Of a DNA stretch of 64,000 bases, positions 1 to 7,933 are shown in pieces (position 1 is the first letter of the stretch; each line of letters opens with the position of its first letter). The notes under the pieces are model-generated. The model was not told the origin of the DNA and did not search any database. It saw only the letters and a list, made by a program, of their open reading frames with translations. The position numbers and the translations under genes were made by a program. The stretch covers positions 1 to 64,000 of the forward strand of contig NZ_RZTZ01000011.1 of NCBI RefSeq assembly GCF_004005475.1, read 5' to 3'. Source of the DNA: Niallia taxi (GTDB taxonomy: Bacteria; Bacillota; Bacilli; Bacillales; Cytobacillaceae).

Positions 1-442
1 CAGGCCCAGCCGGAGCAGCAGGTCCGACAGGAGCAACGGGTCCAGCGGGAGTAGCGGGCCCAACAGGAGCAACAGGCCCAGCGGGAGTGGCGGGTCCAAC
101 AGGAGCAACAGGCCCAGCGGGAGCAACAGGTCCAGCGGGAGTAGCGGGTCCAACGGGAGCAACAGGTCCAGCAGGAGTAGCGGGTCCAACAGGAGCGACT
201 GGGGCAACCGGTCCAGCGGGAGTAGCAGGTCCGACAGGAGCAACAGGTCCAGCGGGAGTGGCAGGCCCAACAGGAGCAACAGGTCCATCAGGAGCAGCCG
301 GTCCAACCGGAGCGACAGGCCCAGCCGGAGCAGCAGGTCCGACAGGAGCAACGGGTCCAGCGGGAGTAGCGGGCCCAACAGGAGCAACAGGCCCAGCGGG
401 AGTGGCGGGTCCAACAGGAGCAACAGGCCCAGCGGGAGCAAC
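1..442 (+). repeat. Collagen-coding repeat block with a 127-bp exact direct duplication
   Basis: Bases 1-127 and 316-442 are identical, 315 bp (105 codons) apart, so the copy keeps the Gly-X-X frame. The rest of the block is made of shorter near-repeats of the same 9-bp triplet unit. The duplication may extend upstream of the window. It is a natural substrate for slippage or recombination that would change the stalk length. Confidence 0.9.
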
Positions 443-902
443 GGGTCCCACAGGCCCAACGGGAGCAACCGGTGCAAGTGGTTTACCATCTGTAACTGCT
501 ATCAATTTCGATCAGCCAACTACTACGGCACCTGTAACAATAGGAACAGAAACGACATTAAATACAGTAACTCTTGCTGTGACTGGGAATAACAGGATTA
601 AAATTGATACTTCTCAGCAGCTGGCATTTGTTATTGGTTTGAATTTGTCTTACAATATCAGCTTTAATATTCTTATCCGGAGAAATGGGACATTGATTGC
701 GCAGCAGACTGTTACTAGGTCTGGAGCTGCAGGTATTCTTGGTGCTACTGAGAGATTTAATGAATCTTTCTCTTATGTAGATAGTCCTCCTGTAGCAGGA
801 TCCAACACTTATACTGTAAGTATTTTAACTACAACTACAACTTCTGTTACAACTGTTACGTCGGAAATTAGATGGACTAACATTACCCGTTTCATTCAAT
901 GA
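1..902 (+). CDS. Collagen-like exosporium/spore surface protein (BclA type), 5' truncated
   Basis: The reading frame is open from base 3, so the gene starts upstream of the window; the GTG at 87 is an internal valine codon. About 158 residues of Gly-X-X repeats, mostly GPTGAT and GPAGVA, are followed by a ~140-residue non-repetitive C-terminal domain rich in Thr, Val and Ser, ending NITRFIQ. That architecture is typical of BclA-type exosporium glycoproteins, in which the collagen stalk forms trimers and the C-terminal beta-domain is the trimerising head. Threonines in the repeats are the usual O-glycosylation sites in this family. The repeat DNA is GC-rich against AT-rich surroundings and contains a long exact duplication. 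Spore-surface location is inferred from the family. An N-terminal targeting motif cannot be checked because it lies outside the window. Confidence 0.85.
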   Translation, partial: GPAGAAGPTGATGPAGVAGPTGATGPAGVAGPTGATGPAGATGPAGVAGPTGATGPAGVAGPTGATGATGPAGVAGPTGATGPAGVAGPTGATGPSGAAGPTGATGPAGAAGPTGATGPAGVAGPTGATGPAGVAGPTGATGPAGATGPTGPTGATGASGLPSVTAINFDQPTTTAPVTIGTETTLNTVTLAVTGNNRIKIDTSQQLAFVIGLNLSYNISFNILIRRNGTLIAQQTVTRSGAAGILGATERFNESFSYVDSPPVAGSNTYTVSILTTTTTSVTTVTSEIRWTNITRFIQ

Positions 903-907
903 GAACC

Positions 908-943
908 AAAAAGAGGAATAGGAAAATTTTATTCCTCTTTTTT
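908..943 (+). terminator. Rho-independent terminator after the collagen-like gene
   Basis: A 13-bp stem (AAAAAGAGGAATA pairing with TATTCCTCTTTTT) lies 6 bases after the stop codon and ends in a T run. Confidence 0.85.
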
Positions 944-1075
944 AATGAGGATTTACCGCTCAGACTCAAAATTGTCATTTACTGTTGCATATTACATATT
1001 ATGTATTCTTGCATTTAACAAAATACTGCATATTGTACGAGACAGATAGAATAAATATGAGGAGAGGTGATGTAG

Positions 1076-1384
1076 ATGCTCAATATTATTGAGGATACAG
1101 TGCGTTTCCCTGAGGCTTTAGAAAAAGGGAGAACTATTACTAGAACGTATAAAACCTACCCCTATCGTGTTTATCAAGCAACCAGTGTTCTAAGCGGCAT
1201 TGATTATGGATTTTCCGACGAGGAAGGCATGTTTTTTAGGAGCACCATTGACACAAAGACGCAAATTGTCAATCCATATGAAGTGAAGGTAAGTGTAACG
1301 TTTGGATTTCGTTCAAGGGAATTCGATAAAAGAACAGATGCAACTATTAAATATTCTGTTTTCATGCAGTTTATCAATTACTGA
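1076..1384 (+). CDS. Hypothetical protein, 102 aa
   Basis: A GGAGAGGTGAT ribosome binding site sits ahead of ATG 1076. The protein has no signal peptide or membrane segment; it is mixed alpha/beta with many charged and aromatic residues. I do not recognise a family. It stands alone between the terminator of the collagen-like gene and a terminator shared with the convergent pbuE gene. A CATATTGTA element at 1029-1037 resembles a late-sporulation sigma -10 box but lacks a well-placed -35, so a sporulation role is only suggested by position next to the spore-surface gene. Confidence 0.65.
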   Translation: MLNIIEDTVRFPEALEKGRTITRTYKTYPYRVYQATSVLSGIDYGFSDEEGMFFRSTIDTKTQIVNPYEVKVSVTFGFRSREFDKRTDATIKYSVFMQFINY

Positions 1385-1420
1385 CGATAGTATCCATAAA
1401 TGATTATCATAAAAAAATGA

Positions 1421-1458
1421 AAAAAACAAGTAAAACACTGGATATTTTACTTGTTTTC
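1421..1458. terminator. Bidirectional terminator between the 102-aa gene and pbuE
   Basis: The inverted repeat AAACAAGTAAAA / TTTTACTTGTTT (1424-1435 and 1445-1456) is flanked by A and T runs, so it can end both convergent transcripts. Confidence 0.75.
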
Positions 1459-1463
1459 TGTAC

Positions 1464-2663
1464 TTAATTGGTGGATTCTTTACGTGGTGCAGTTGAATGC
1501 ACCGTTGAATAATTTCTATTTACCGTTTTTCTTGTTAGTGAAAAGAGTGCACATAATAGAGAGATGATAACAATAATGCCACCAAACCAAGCTGTTTGGG
1601 AAACAGTTCCGGTTTGTGTTAACACAATACCGCCAAATCCAGAGCCAATAGAAATTCCTATTTGAAGGGCGGAATTATTAAAGCTTTGCTGAATGTCAGA
1701 TGTAGCAGGGTCTGTTTGTATTAAATAGCTTTGCTGAGGTGGTGCAAGACTCCAGCTTAATGCTGCCCATATCATCATGACAGGTATGAAAACTATTAGT
1801 GAAAATGTAGTGAATGGTACTAAAAATAAAATAACAGCAAACGCACTGATCACGGCGATAATGCTTTTAGGTGCTCCGAATCTATCAGAAAGAATCCCTC
1901 CAAATGCTCCGCCACTTACTGCTGCAATTCCAAACAATAAGTAACAAAGGCTGATCCAATTCGCATTAAGATGCAGCTCTGTTTCTAAGAACGGAGTGAA
2001 GTAGGCATAAAGTGTATAATGTCCTGCTAGCATAAACATCGTGGCAAGGTGGGCACTGCCTATTTTGAAACTAGCAACTGCTTTAAGCTGCTGTGTTAGT
2101 GGTATAGTGTTTTCACCAGGAATTTTTTCTAAGAAGACAGATATTAGGATGAAGGAACCTATTGATAATATTGCAATACCAAGGAATATGATGCGCCATC
2201 CAAAATTAGTGGCAATCAATATTCCCAGTGGTACACCCATGACAAGTGATGAGCTAATACCCATATAGATAAGCCCTAATGCTTTTGCTCTATGCTCTGG
2301 TGACACAACCTTTGTAGCAATTATTAATGATAATACAACAATAAGAGCTGTACTCATCGCGGTAATGATTCTTGCGATCATCATGAAGGTGAAATTGGGA
2401 CTAATATAAGTCAAAATATTCCCAAGAAAGAATACTGATAAAGAAGCAAGATATAATTTTTTTCGTTCTATTTTACTTGTTAATACAAGCAGCACTGGCC
2501 CTGAAATAGCATAGATAAGTGCGAATATCGAGATTAATTGGCCGGCAGAGCTTATGGAAATATGAAAATCATCAGCGATGGTTGGCAATATACCACCTAA
2601 GATTAGTTCAACTAAACCGACAGCAACAGTTGATATTGCGAGGATAATTACTTTTAAATTCAT
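1464..2663 (-). CDS. pbuE: Purine efflux pump PbuE (MFS, DHA1 family)
   Basis: This 399-aa, 12-TM major facilitator closely resembles B. subtilis PbuE (YdhL), which exports hypoxanthine, adenine and related purines. The match runs along the whole chain: the N-terminal [13 protein letters not shown] segment, the SAGQLIS motif, [11 protein letters not shown] in the first cytoplasmic loop, and the [21 protein letters not shown] segment in the C-terminal half. The start is ATG 2663 with AAAGGATG upstream. The gene is monocistronic. Its leader carries an adenine-type purine riboswitch with an overlapping terminator, the arrangement known for pbuE, so excess adenine should switch on export. The riboswitch independently supports the identification. 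Confidence 0.9.
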   Translation of the reverse strand: MNLKVIILAISTVAVGLVELILGGILPTIADDFHISISSAGQLISIFALIYAISGPVLLVLTSKIERKKLYLASLSVFFLGNILTYISPNFTFMMIARIITAMSTALIVVLSLIIATKVVSPEHRAKALGLIYMGISSSLVMGVPLGILIATNFGWRIIFLGIAILSIGSFILISVFLEKIPGENTIPLTQQLKAVASFKIGSAHLATMFMLAGHYTLYAYFTPFLETELHLNANWISLCYLLFGIAAVSGGAFGGILSDRFGAPKSIIAVISAFAVILFLVPFTTFSLIVFIPVMMIWAALSWSLAPPQQSYLIQTDPATSDIQQSFNNSALQIGISIGSGFGGIVLTQTGTVSQTAWFGGIIVIISLLCALFSLTRKTVNRNYSTVHSTAPRKESTN

Positions 2664-2707
2664 ATTTACATCCTTTCTTTAATACATATAATGAATTTTT
2701 TTACAAC

Positions 2708-2763
2708 AAAAAAATCCTGATTACAAAAAATGAATTAATTTCATTTTCTGTAATCAGGATTTT
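2708..2763 (-). terminator. Riboswitch expression platform terminator of pbuE
   Basis: On the minus strand AATCCTGATTACA pairs with TGTAATCAGGATT and is followed by seven T. The 5' arm is made of the 3' strands of aptamer P3 and P1, so ligand binding and termination exclude each other. This is an ON switch. Confidence 0.9.
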
Positions 2764-2810
2764 AAGGTTCCTGGTAGAGACCCTCAAGCCATATTCTTGA
2801 GGTTATACAG
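2748..2810 (-). ncRNA. Purine riboswitch aptamer, adenine type, upstream of pbuE
   Basis: On the minus strand the parts occur in order: P1 CTGTA/TACAG, P2 CCTCAAG/CTTGAGG with loop AATATGG, junction GTCTCTACC, P3 AGGA/TCCT with loop ACCTTAAA, and junction GATTAC. The base that reads the ligand in J3/1 is T (GATTA rather than GACTA), which specifies adenine over guanine. This matches the purine riboswitch family (RF00167) closely. Confidence 0.93.
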
Positions 2811-3097
2811 GTAATATTATTCGTTGTATGAAGTACCTTAGTTAGTCTACTAGGTTTTCTGTGGATTTTCAAGTCTCATTTTTTGGCATTGCTAATTTTA
2901 ATGGAGAATTGGTAACTAAGGGATGGAATAATAGAAAGCAATAATACACTATTCAAACTAGAAAAACATTTTCCTGTTTTTTTGTGTGAAAGTAGTTAAT
3001 GAATGTTAAATTTAGCTAGAAAAAATTCACATGGGAGAATATATAATCTCATTGTCTTCATACTAAAAAATAAAAGTATTAGTATGGTGATATAGAT
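2811..3097. other. Intergenic region between the divergent pbuE and CBO0543-like pair
   Basis: This stretch must hold the pbuE promoter (minus strand) and that of the membrane-protein pair (plus strand). I see a TATATAAT stretch near 3037-3047 but no convincing pair of -35 and -10 boxes, and no further gene. Confidence 0.4.
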
Positions 3098-3589
3098 ATG
3101 AGTTTTGAAAGATGGTTTCTTATTGGCTTTACCATAATATGTATCATTTCGTTGTTTAAATTTGTGCCAAAGTATAAAAAGCGAGATGCATGGGTGTTAT
3201 TTTTATTTCTTCAGCTTATCACTTGGCCGGCAGGACTGTTTACTGTTGAACAAGGGTGGATTGAGTATCCTATACAGCTGCTTCCACAAACTAACGAATA
3301 TAATAAAACCAGCTTCTCCTTTGAATTTTTCTTTTTTCCTGTCGTAGCCATTTTTTTTAGCTTATATTTCCCACGAAGGAAGAATTGGAAGATTATATTA
3401 TTATATTACGTAGGTATAGCTGGTTTTTTTACTATCCTGGAAGTGTTTTTAGAAAGGTATACTGCATTGGTTAAATATAAGGAATGGACGTGGTATTGGT
3501 CCTTTATAACTGTCGTGATTTCACTTGTCATCAATGACAGTTGCTATAAATGGTTCAAAAAAGGATTTAAACCAGGTACAAGCGAATGA
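3098..3589 (+). CDS. CBO0543-like integral membrane protein, 163 aa
   Basis: Four to five hydrophobic segments span this small protein. Family-like features are the paired aromatic segment SFEFFFFPVV in the middle, followed by SLYFPRR, and a C-terminal YKEWTWYWSFITV stretch ending in WFKKG. These mark the uncharacterised CBO0543 family of clostridial and bacillar membrane proteins. The start is ATG 3098 after GGTGAT. Its stop overlaps the next gene by four bases, and the neighbour is a clear paralogue, so the two are probably cotranscribed and may form a hetero-oligomer. No catalytic residues are evident and the function is unknown. Paralogues occur at 29312 (broken), 48020 and 48640. Confidence 0.75.
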   Translation: MSFERWFLIGFTIICIISLFKFVPKYKKRDAWVLFLFLQLITWPAGLFTVEQGWIEYPIQLLPQTNEYNKTSFSFEFFFFPVVAIFFSLYFPRRKNWKIILLYYVGIAGFFTILEVFLERYTALVKYKEWTWYWSFITVVISLVINDSCYKWFKKGFKPGTSE

Positions 3590-4053
3590 TAAATGCATTA
3601 ATTCTTATCAGCTCTTGGTCATTGTCCATTTGTTTATTATGGCTGTTTATTCCTAGAAAACAACTGAGATATTATGTGATTACTTTCTTATTTTCTTCAA
3701 CAGTTGCTTGGGCATATGAATATGTACAAGTTTCCTTTGGGCTAATAGAATTTCCTTTTAGAGAGTTTGAGAAGGCTTCGAAAATGAGCTTTTCGCTTCA
3801 TTATGCAGTCTATCCTACTTTTTGTGTCTTTTATATTTTATATTTTCCAGTAAGCCAAGGGAAAATGAAGAAGCTTTTACATACTTGCCTTTTTAATTTA
3901 CTATTAGCCTTATATACTTTCCTGTTAAATAAATATAGCTCGTTAATTGAATTTAAGTATTGGAACTTTTTCTATAGTATTGGCATAAACTTTATCCTAT
4001 TATATAGCATAAAAAGGTTTGCTTTTTGGTTTAAAAAAGGATTGAACGAATAA
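3586..4053 (+). CDS. CBO0543-like integral membrane protein, 155 aa (second of pair)
   Basis: The ATG overlaps the stop of the preceding gene (ATGA), indicating translational coupling. Like its neighbour it has several membrane helices, a central GLIEFPFREF segment, the SLHYAVYP / YILYFP aromatic stretch and a C-terminal KYWNFFYSIGINF helix followed by WFKKGL. The pair clearly descends from one duplication. Function is unknown; membrane location is the only firm inference. A terminator follows directly. Confidence 0.75.
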   Translation: MINALILISSWSLSICLLWLFIPRKQLRYYVITFLFSSTVAWAYEYVQVSFGLIEFPFREFEKASKMSFSLHYAVYPTFCVFYILYFPVSQGKMKKLLHTCLFNLLLALYTFLLNKYSSLIEFKYWNFFYSIGINFILLYSIKRFAFWFKKGLNE

Positions 4054-4083
4054 GCTTAGAGCATTGTACACTAGGCTTATTTC
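4049..4083 (+). terminator. Terminator after the CBO0543-like pair
   Basis: AATAAGCTTAG and CTAGGCTTATT form an 11-bp stem with one mismatch that ends in TTTCTTT. Confidence 0.7.
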
Positions 4084-4210
4084 TTTATGAAAAACTATAA
4101 ATTTCCTTTGCGTTCATTTGGATACAGGAAATATAATAAAAGGATGTAATATCTTTGTTGAAGTATATATGTGTTATAGAAGCACAATGTCGTTAAAGGT
4201 GGATAGTTGA

Positions 4211-5428
4211 ATGGTTTTGCAAAAAAATATATTGAAACAACCTGGTGTATTTCAAAGCTTTTATAAAAATCATCCTGACGGAATAGTATTTTTGGATGAA
4301 AATGGACGAATTATGGAAGTTAATGAATCAGCTTTGAATATGTTCGGTTACACAAGGGAAGAGCTGCTTGAGGATTTGGATCAGCTGCTGAATTGGTCGA
4401 GCCTGATTTCTGCTGGCATTGGTGTTTTTAGAAGAGAAATGGCGATACCTCATAAAAAAGGAAATCTTCTTTATGTTAAATTGACTTGTATGCCACTGAT
4501 AGACAATGAAAAAGAATGCGGAAAAATAATCACTTTGGAAAATATTACCCAGTACTATAAACATCGCAAAGGTGTTTTAAATATCCACGAAATGTTTACA
4601 CTCATTTCCGAGAAATCTCAGAATATTATTTCAGCTTTTACAAATGATGGGGTATTTACGTATATATCTCCGACAGTGAATACACTTCTTGGCTATACAC
4701 AAGAAGAAGTCATAGGACAGCCACAAGTGCTTTTTAATCATCCTGATGATTTTAAGAGACTAAAGGATGTTCAAAACACCTATATTATTGATCAAGATAC
4801 CGTGCGATTTACAGGGCGTGTTCTCCATAAAAACGGCGAATATCGCTGGTATGAAACAACGGTAGAAATGATTCGTGATGAGTCTGGCGAAATTGTGGAA
4901 AAAATATGTGTTGGTCGCGACGTAACAGACCGAATTGAAGCTGAAAAGACCATTTCACACTTAGCTTATCATGATGCTGTCACAGACTTGCCGAACCGCC
5001 GCTTATTTAAAAAGGAAGCGGAGAAGCTTCTACAGGAAAGTAAATCTAAAGTTCACTGTTTAATGTTACTAGATTTAGATGGATTTAAGCATGTGAATGA
5101 TAACTTTGGACATGAAATAGGTGATCTACTCCTAATTGAGGTTGGAAAAAGACTGACAAATGCTGTTGGAAAAGCAGGCTTAGTAGCTCGTTGGGGTGGA
5201 GATGAGTTTACAATCATTTGTGGAAATATTAAAAACAAAATAAAAGTTCACTGTTTAATAGAAAAGATAGAGGCTGAGATTGCAAAGCCCATTTTAATTG
5301 CAGGAAATCAACTTTTTATTGGTGTCAGTATTGGCTTCGCTTTAACTACAGAATTTGGCAGCACGATGGAGGAGCTTTTGAAAACAGCAGACGCTGACAT
5401 GTATCGAACGAAAAATAAACGGAAATAG
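4211..5428 (+). CDS. Diguanylate cyclase with two PAS domains (PAS-PAS-GGDEF)
   Basis: The 405-aa soluble protein has a first PAS domain (about residues 15-120), a second PAS/PAC domain (about 130-245) and a GGDEF domain (about 250-405). The catalytic signature is intact at residues 329-333 (GGDEF), so it should make c-di-GMP from two GTP. The RxxD product-inhibition site expected five residues before GGDEF is absent, so feedback inhibition at that site is unlikely. There is no EAL domain and no membrane segment. The start is ATG 4211 after AAAGGTGG. The gene is monocistronic. A second c-di-GMP protein lies at 38854. The PAS ligands cannot be read from sequence. Confidence 0.9.
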   Translation: MVLQKNILKQPGVFQSFYKNHPDGIVFLDENGRIMEVNESALNMFGYTREELLEDLDQLLNWSSLISAGIGVFRREMAIPHKKGNLLYVKLTCMPLIDNEKECGKIITLENITQYYKHRKGVLNIHEMFTLISEKSQNIISAFTNDGVFTYISPTVNTLLGYTQEEVIGQPQVLFNHPDDFKRLKDVQNTYIIDQDTVRFTGRVLHKNGEYRWYETTVEMIRDESGEIVEKICVGRDVTDRIEAEKTISHLAYHDAVTDLPNRRLFKKEAEKLLQESKSKVHCLMLLDLDGFKHVNDNFGHEIGDLLLIEVGKRLTNAVGKAGLVARWGGDEFTIICGNIKNKIKVHCLIEKIEAEIAKPILIAGNQLFIGVSIGFALTTEFGSTMEELLKTADADMYRTKNKRK

Positions 5429-5439
5429 AAAAAGAACTA

Positions 5440-5482
5440 AGGCTGTCGCAGAATGGATAACATGATGCAACAGCCTCATTCT
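5440..5482 (+). terminator. Weak terminator after the diguanylate cyclase
   Basis: AGGCTGTCGCA pairs with TGCAACAGCCT with one mismatch, followed by an imperfect T-rich tail. Confidence 0.5.
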
Positions 5483-5510
5483 TATTTAGAAAGACTAAAA
5501 AGGAGAAACT

Positions 5511-5924
5511 ATGAATATCATCATAACAAATATACATAAAGAAGAGGCTTGGGAAATTAGGCATAAAGTGATGTGGCCTGATAAAGAATTTGAATTTATT
5601 AAGCTGGATAATGATGAGTCAGGCATCCATTATGGATTATATAAGGATAACCAAATCGTTTCTGTTCTCTCCTTATTTGTTACCAATAATGAAGGGCAAT
5701 TTCGGAAGTTTGCAACACTAAGCGAAGAGCAGGGGAATGGTTTTGGAAGTGCACTATTAAATTATGTAATTAAGGAAGGGATGAACCTAGGTTTAAAAAG
5801 GATATGGTGTAATGCTAGAGAACAAAAGGTTGGTTTTTATCAGAAATTTGGCATGCAAGCAACAGGAGAAGGCTTCATAAAAGCAGACAAAGAATACATA
5901 ATAATGGAAATGACCTTAAAATAA
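5511..5924 (+). CDS. GNAT family N-acetyltransferase, 137 aa
   Basis: A small GCN5-related acetyltransferase. The acetyl-CoA loop lies near EEQGNGFGSALLNYVIKEG (the Q/RxxGxG/A motif, here QGNGFG), followed by the WCNAREQKVGFYQKFGM motif-B strand and helix. The N-terminal part resembles YitI/ElaA-like small GNATs (REIRHKVMWPD type). The start is ATG 5511 after AAAGGAG. The substrate is unknown; it stands alone after the diguanylate cyclase. Confidence 0.85.
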   Translation: MNIIITNIHKEEAWEIRHKVMWPDKEFEFIKLDNDESGIHYGLYKDNQIVSVLSLFVTNNEGQFRKFATLSEEQGNGFGSALLNYVIKEGMNLGLKRIWCNAREQKVGFYQKFGMQATGEGFIKADKEYIIMEMTLK

Positions 5925-6010
5925 CGTTTAACTAACTCCTATATAAAGGATAGAGCGCCATTAGTTGGAATATAGATAATAGGGTGATTTTTATGATTGG
6001 AGGCGTTAGA

Positions 6011-6157
6011 ATGAAAAAAGAGGATAAGGAGAAGGAAAACAGTAAAATAGATACGGACGATGGCTGGAACAGAGCTGTTTATGGAAGTCCCACAATAGGC
6101 GGTTTTATTGTTGTAGCAATTATTATTGGTGTCATCATCTATAATATCTATTTATAA
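6011..6157 (+). CDS. Small single-span membrane protein, 48 aa
   Basis: The N-terminal half is charged (MKKEDKEKENSKIDTDDGW) and the C-terminal half is one hydrophobic helix (GFIVVAIIIGVIIYNIYL) that ends the protein. GGAGG stands 7 bases ahead of ATG 6011, which selects this start over the in-frame ATG 5993. Such tail-anchored small proteins are common in sporeformers. I do not recognise the family with confidence. Confidence 0.6.
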   Translation: MKKEDKEKENSKIDTDDGWNRAVYGSPTIGGFIVVAIIIGVIIYNIYL

Positions 6158-6492
6158 TTATCCCTCTTTTTTACATGATGGTTCTACCTATGGAGTTCAC
6201 AAAAAACCTAGTTTGTTTTCTTCATTATTAATTCCCTGTCGTTAAAAACTAATAATCTATGAATTAATACATATTTGATAAAAAAATCGCCTGCCTTGCC
6301 GAAATATATAAAAGGGAGAAACTACTTGCTGACGATAAAATAAATTCAATTACAACAAATTCGTCATCAATCGACAAATTGTGATAGATTTAGAGTATAA
6401 TTGTGGAATGATTTCCAGCTTAAATAGCGAAAGTAAAAATACTAGTCGTAGGGTAGCCAAAAATAACGTTTAACATAGGAAAGGTAGCGAAA
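6158..6492. other. Intergenic region upstream of the KinB-like kinase
   Basis: There is no gene here. A TATAAT at 6396-6401 is preceded by TCGACA at 6371-6376 with a long 19-base spacer. The reverse strand across 6369-6379 reads TTTGTCGATT, one or two bases from a Spo0A box (TTTGTCGAA), so the downstream kinase might respond to Spo0A. This is a weak match. Confidence 0.3.
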
Positions 6493-7746
6493 ATGAGTAT
6501 AATAAAAGATTTTTTGTTGCAAATGACTCTTATGGTTTTACCCATTTTCATATACTTTACAATCATTACAGAAAGGGTTAAACATGATCGAAATAAAACC
6601 ATTCTGATGACTGTTTTCTGGGGAATTTCCATCCTGTTATGCATGTCCTTTCCACTAAATTTTGGGCACGATTCCAGATTAGATATTCGTATTATTCCAT
6701 TATTGTTTGGAGCATTATACGGTGGGTTCGGGCCAGGTGTGTTTCTAGCAGCATTAATTATCCTTTATCGGCTTAATTTTGGGGGCATAAGTATTGGATT
6801 TTACAATACGGTGCTTGTTTTGGCAGTTACTTTACCTGTTATCCTGTTTTATCAAAAATTATTTATGCACTCTCGGAAATATAAAAGAGTTTTGATTGCC
6901 GTTTTTCTTTCCTTCTACTATTGTTTTGTTGGATTATCCTTATTAGGGATAATAAAAGGATTCTCCTTCGATGCGATAAAAGTGCAAGTTATTCATCTGA
7001 TTTTTGTAGTCGGAGTCACTTGGTTTTTTGTAATGCTATATGAAACAATCCGAGAAATTCAGCAGCTTCGTTTAGATATTCAAAATGCAGAAAAATTGCG
7101 TGTTATTAGTGAACTGACGAGTGTTTTTGCACATGAAATCAGAAACCCAATGCAAGTTACCCGCGGATTCCTGCAACTACTTGACGACCCCGACATTTCA
7201 GAAAGTAAGAAACAGTATATCAAAATATCTATTGAAGAGTTAGATCGAGCAAATGATATCATTAATGAATTTTTATCCTTTGGAAAACCAACTGTAGATA
7301 ACAGTACAAAAATTAATGTTGGAAAGCAACTGGAACAGGTAGTGAATATCCTTGAAAACTTTGCATTGAATTATGATGTAAAGATAAAAAAAGATATTCA
7401 TGATAGCTGCTGGATATTTGCAAATCCACAAAAACTGAATCAGTCACTAATTAATATTTTAAAAAATGCAGTTGAATCAATGCCGAATGGCGGAAATGTT
7501 TGGGTTGCTTGCATGTCTACAGAAGATGGCTTTATTAAGGTTATGATAAAGGACGAAGGCATTGGCATGACAAGAAAACAATTAGATAGTCTTGGTTCAC
7601 CATTTTATTCCTTGAAGGAAAAAGGAACAGGATTAGGAATGATGGTAAGCTATCAAATAATCCATTCTTTTAAAGGCAAAATCAAAGTAAACAGCAATCA
7701 AAATATAGGAACAGAATTTACTATATTGTTCCCGCAATTACCATGA
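6493..7746 (+). CDS. KinB-like membrane sensor histidine kinase, 417 aa
   Basis: About six membrane helices occupy residues 1-185 and resemble the 5TM LytS/YhcK-type sensor (GALYGGFGPGVFLAALII). A HisKA domain follows with phospho-acceptor His214 in FAHEIRNPMQ, then a HATPase domain with N box NILKNAVESMPNGG, G1 DEGIGM and G2 GTGLGM. The layout and the HEIRNPMQVTRGFLQLL sequence are those of sporulation kinases such as KinB, which feed the Spo0F/Spo0B/Spo0A phosphorelay. No response regulator is adjacent, as expected for a phosphorelay kinase. The start is ATG 6493 after AAAGGTAG. A close paralogue lies at 33595. The exact signal and orthology to KinB are not settled. Confidence 0.85.
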   Translation: MSIIKDFLLQMTLMVLPIFIYFTIITERVKHDRNKTILMTVFWGISILLCMSFPLNFGHDSRLDIRIIPLLFGALYGGFGPGVFLAALIILYRLNFGGISIGFYNTVLVLAVTLPVILFYQKLFMHSRKYKRVLIAVFLSFYYCFVGLSLLGIIKGFSFDAIKVQVIHLIFVVGVTWFFVMLYETIREIQQLRLDIQNAEKLRVISELTSVFAHEIRNPMQVTRGFLQLLDDPDISESKKQYIKISIEELDRANDIINEFLSFGKPTVDNSTKINVGKQLEQVVNILENFALNYDVKIKKDIHDSCWIFANPQKLNQSLINILKNAVESMPNGGNVWVACMSTEDGFIKVMIKDEGIGMTRKQLDSLGSPFYSLKEKGTGLGMMVSYQIIHSFKGKIKVNSNQNIGTEFTILFPQLP

Positions 7747-7756
7747 ATTAGTTGCA

Positions 7757-7787
7757 AAACAGCTGCTGTGAGCGGCTGTTTTTTTTG
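7757..7787 (+). terminator. Terminator after the first KinB-like kinase
   Basis: AACAGCTGC and GCGGCTGTT form a stem with one G-T pair, followed by eight T. Confidence 0.85.
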
Positions 7788-7933
7788 TGTAATGAAGCAA
7801 CAATTTCTTTATCATTTTGGCAGCAACTGACAAGTATAGACAGAGTTTAAAAATGTATAATTTCCAACATATTTTTAGTTAACCGCTCATAAGTATCTTG
7901 TAACCGTTTTCATTAATTATGAGGAGGTATTTT

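Noticed and set aside
87-902. GTG at 87 as start of the collagen-like gene
   Set aside because: The repeat frame is open from base 3 and the GTG is a valine within a GPAGVAG unit, so the real start is upstream of the window.
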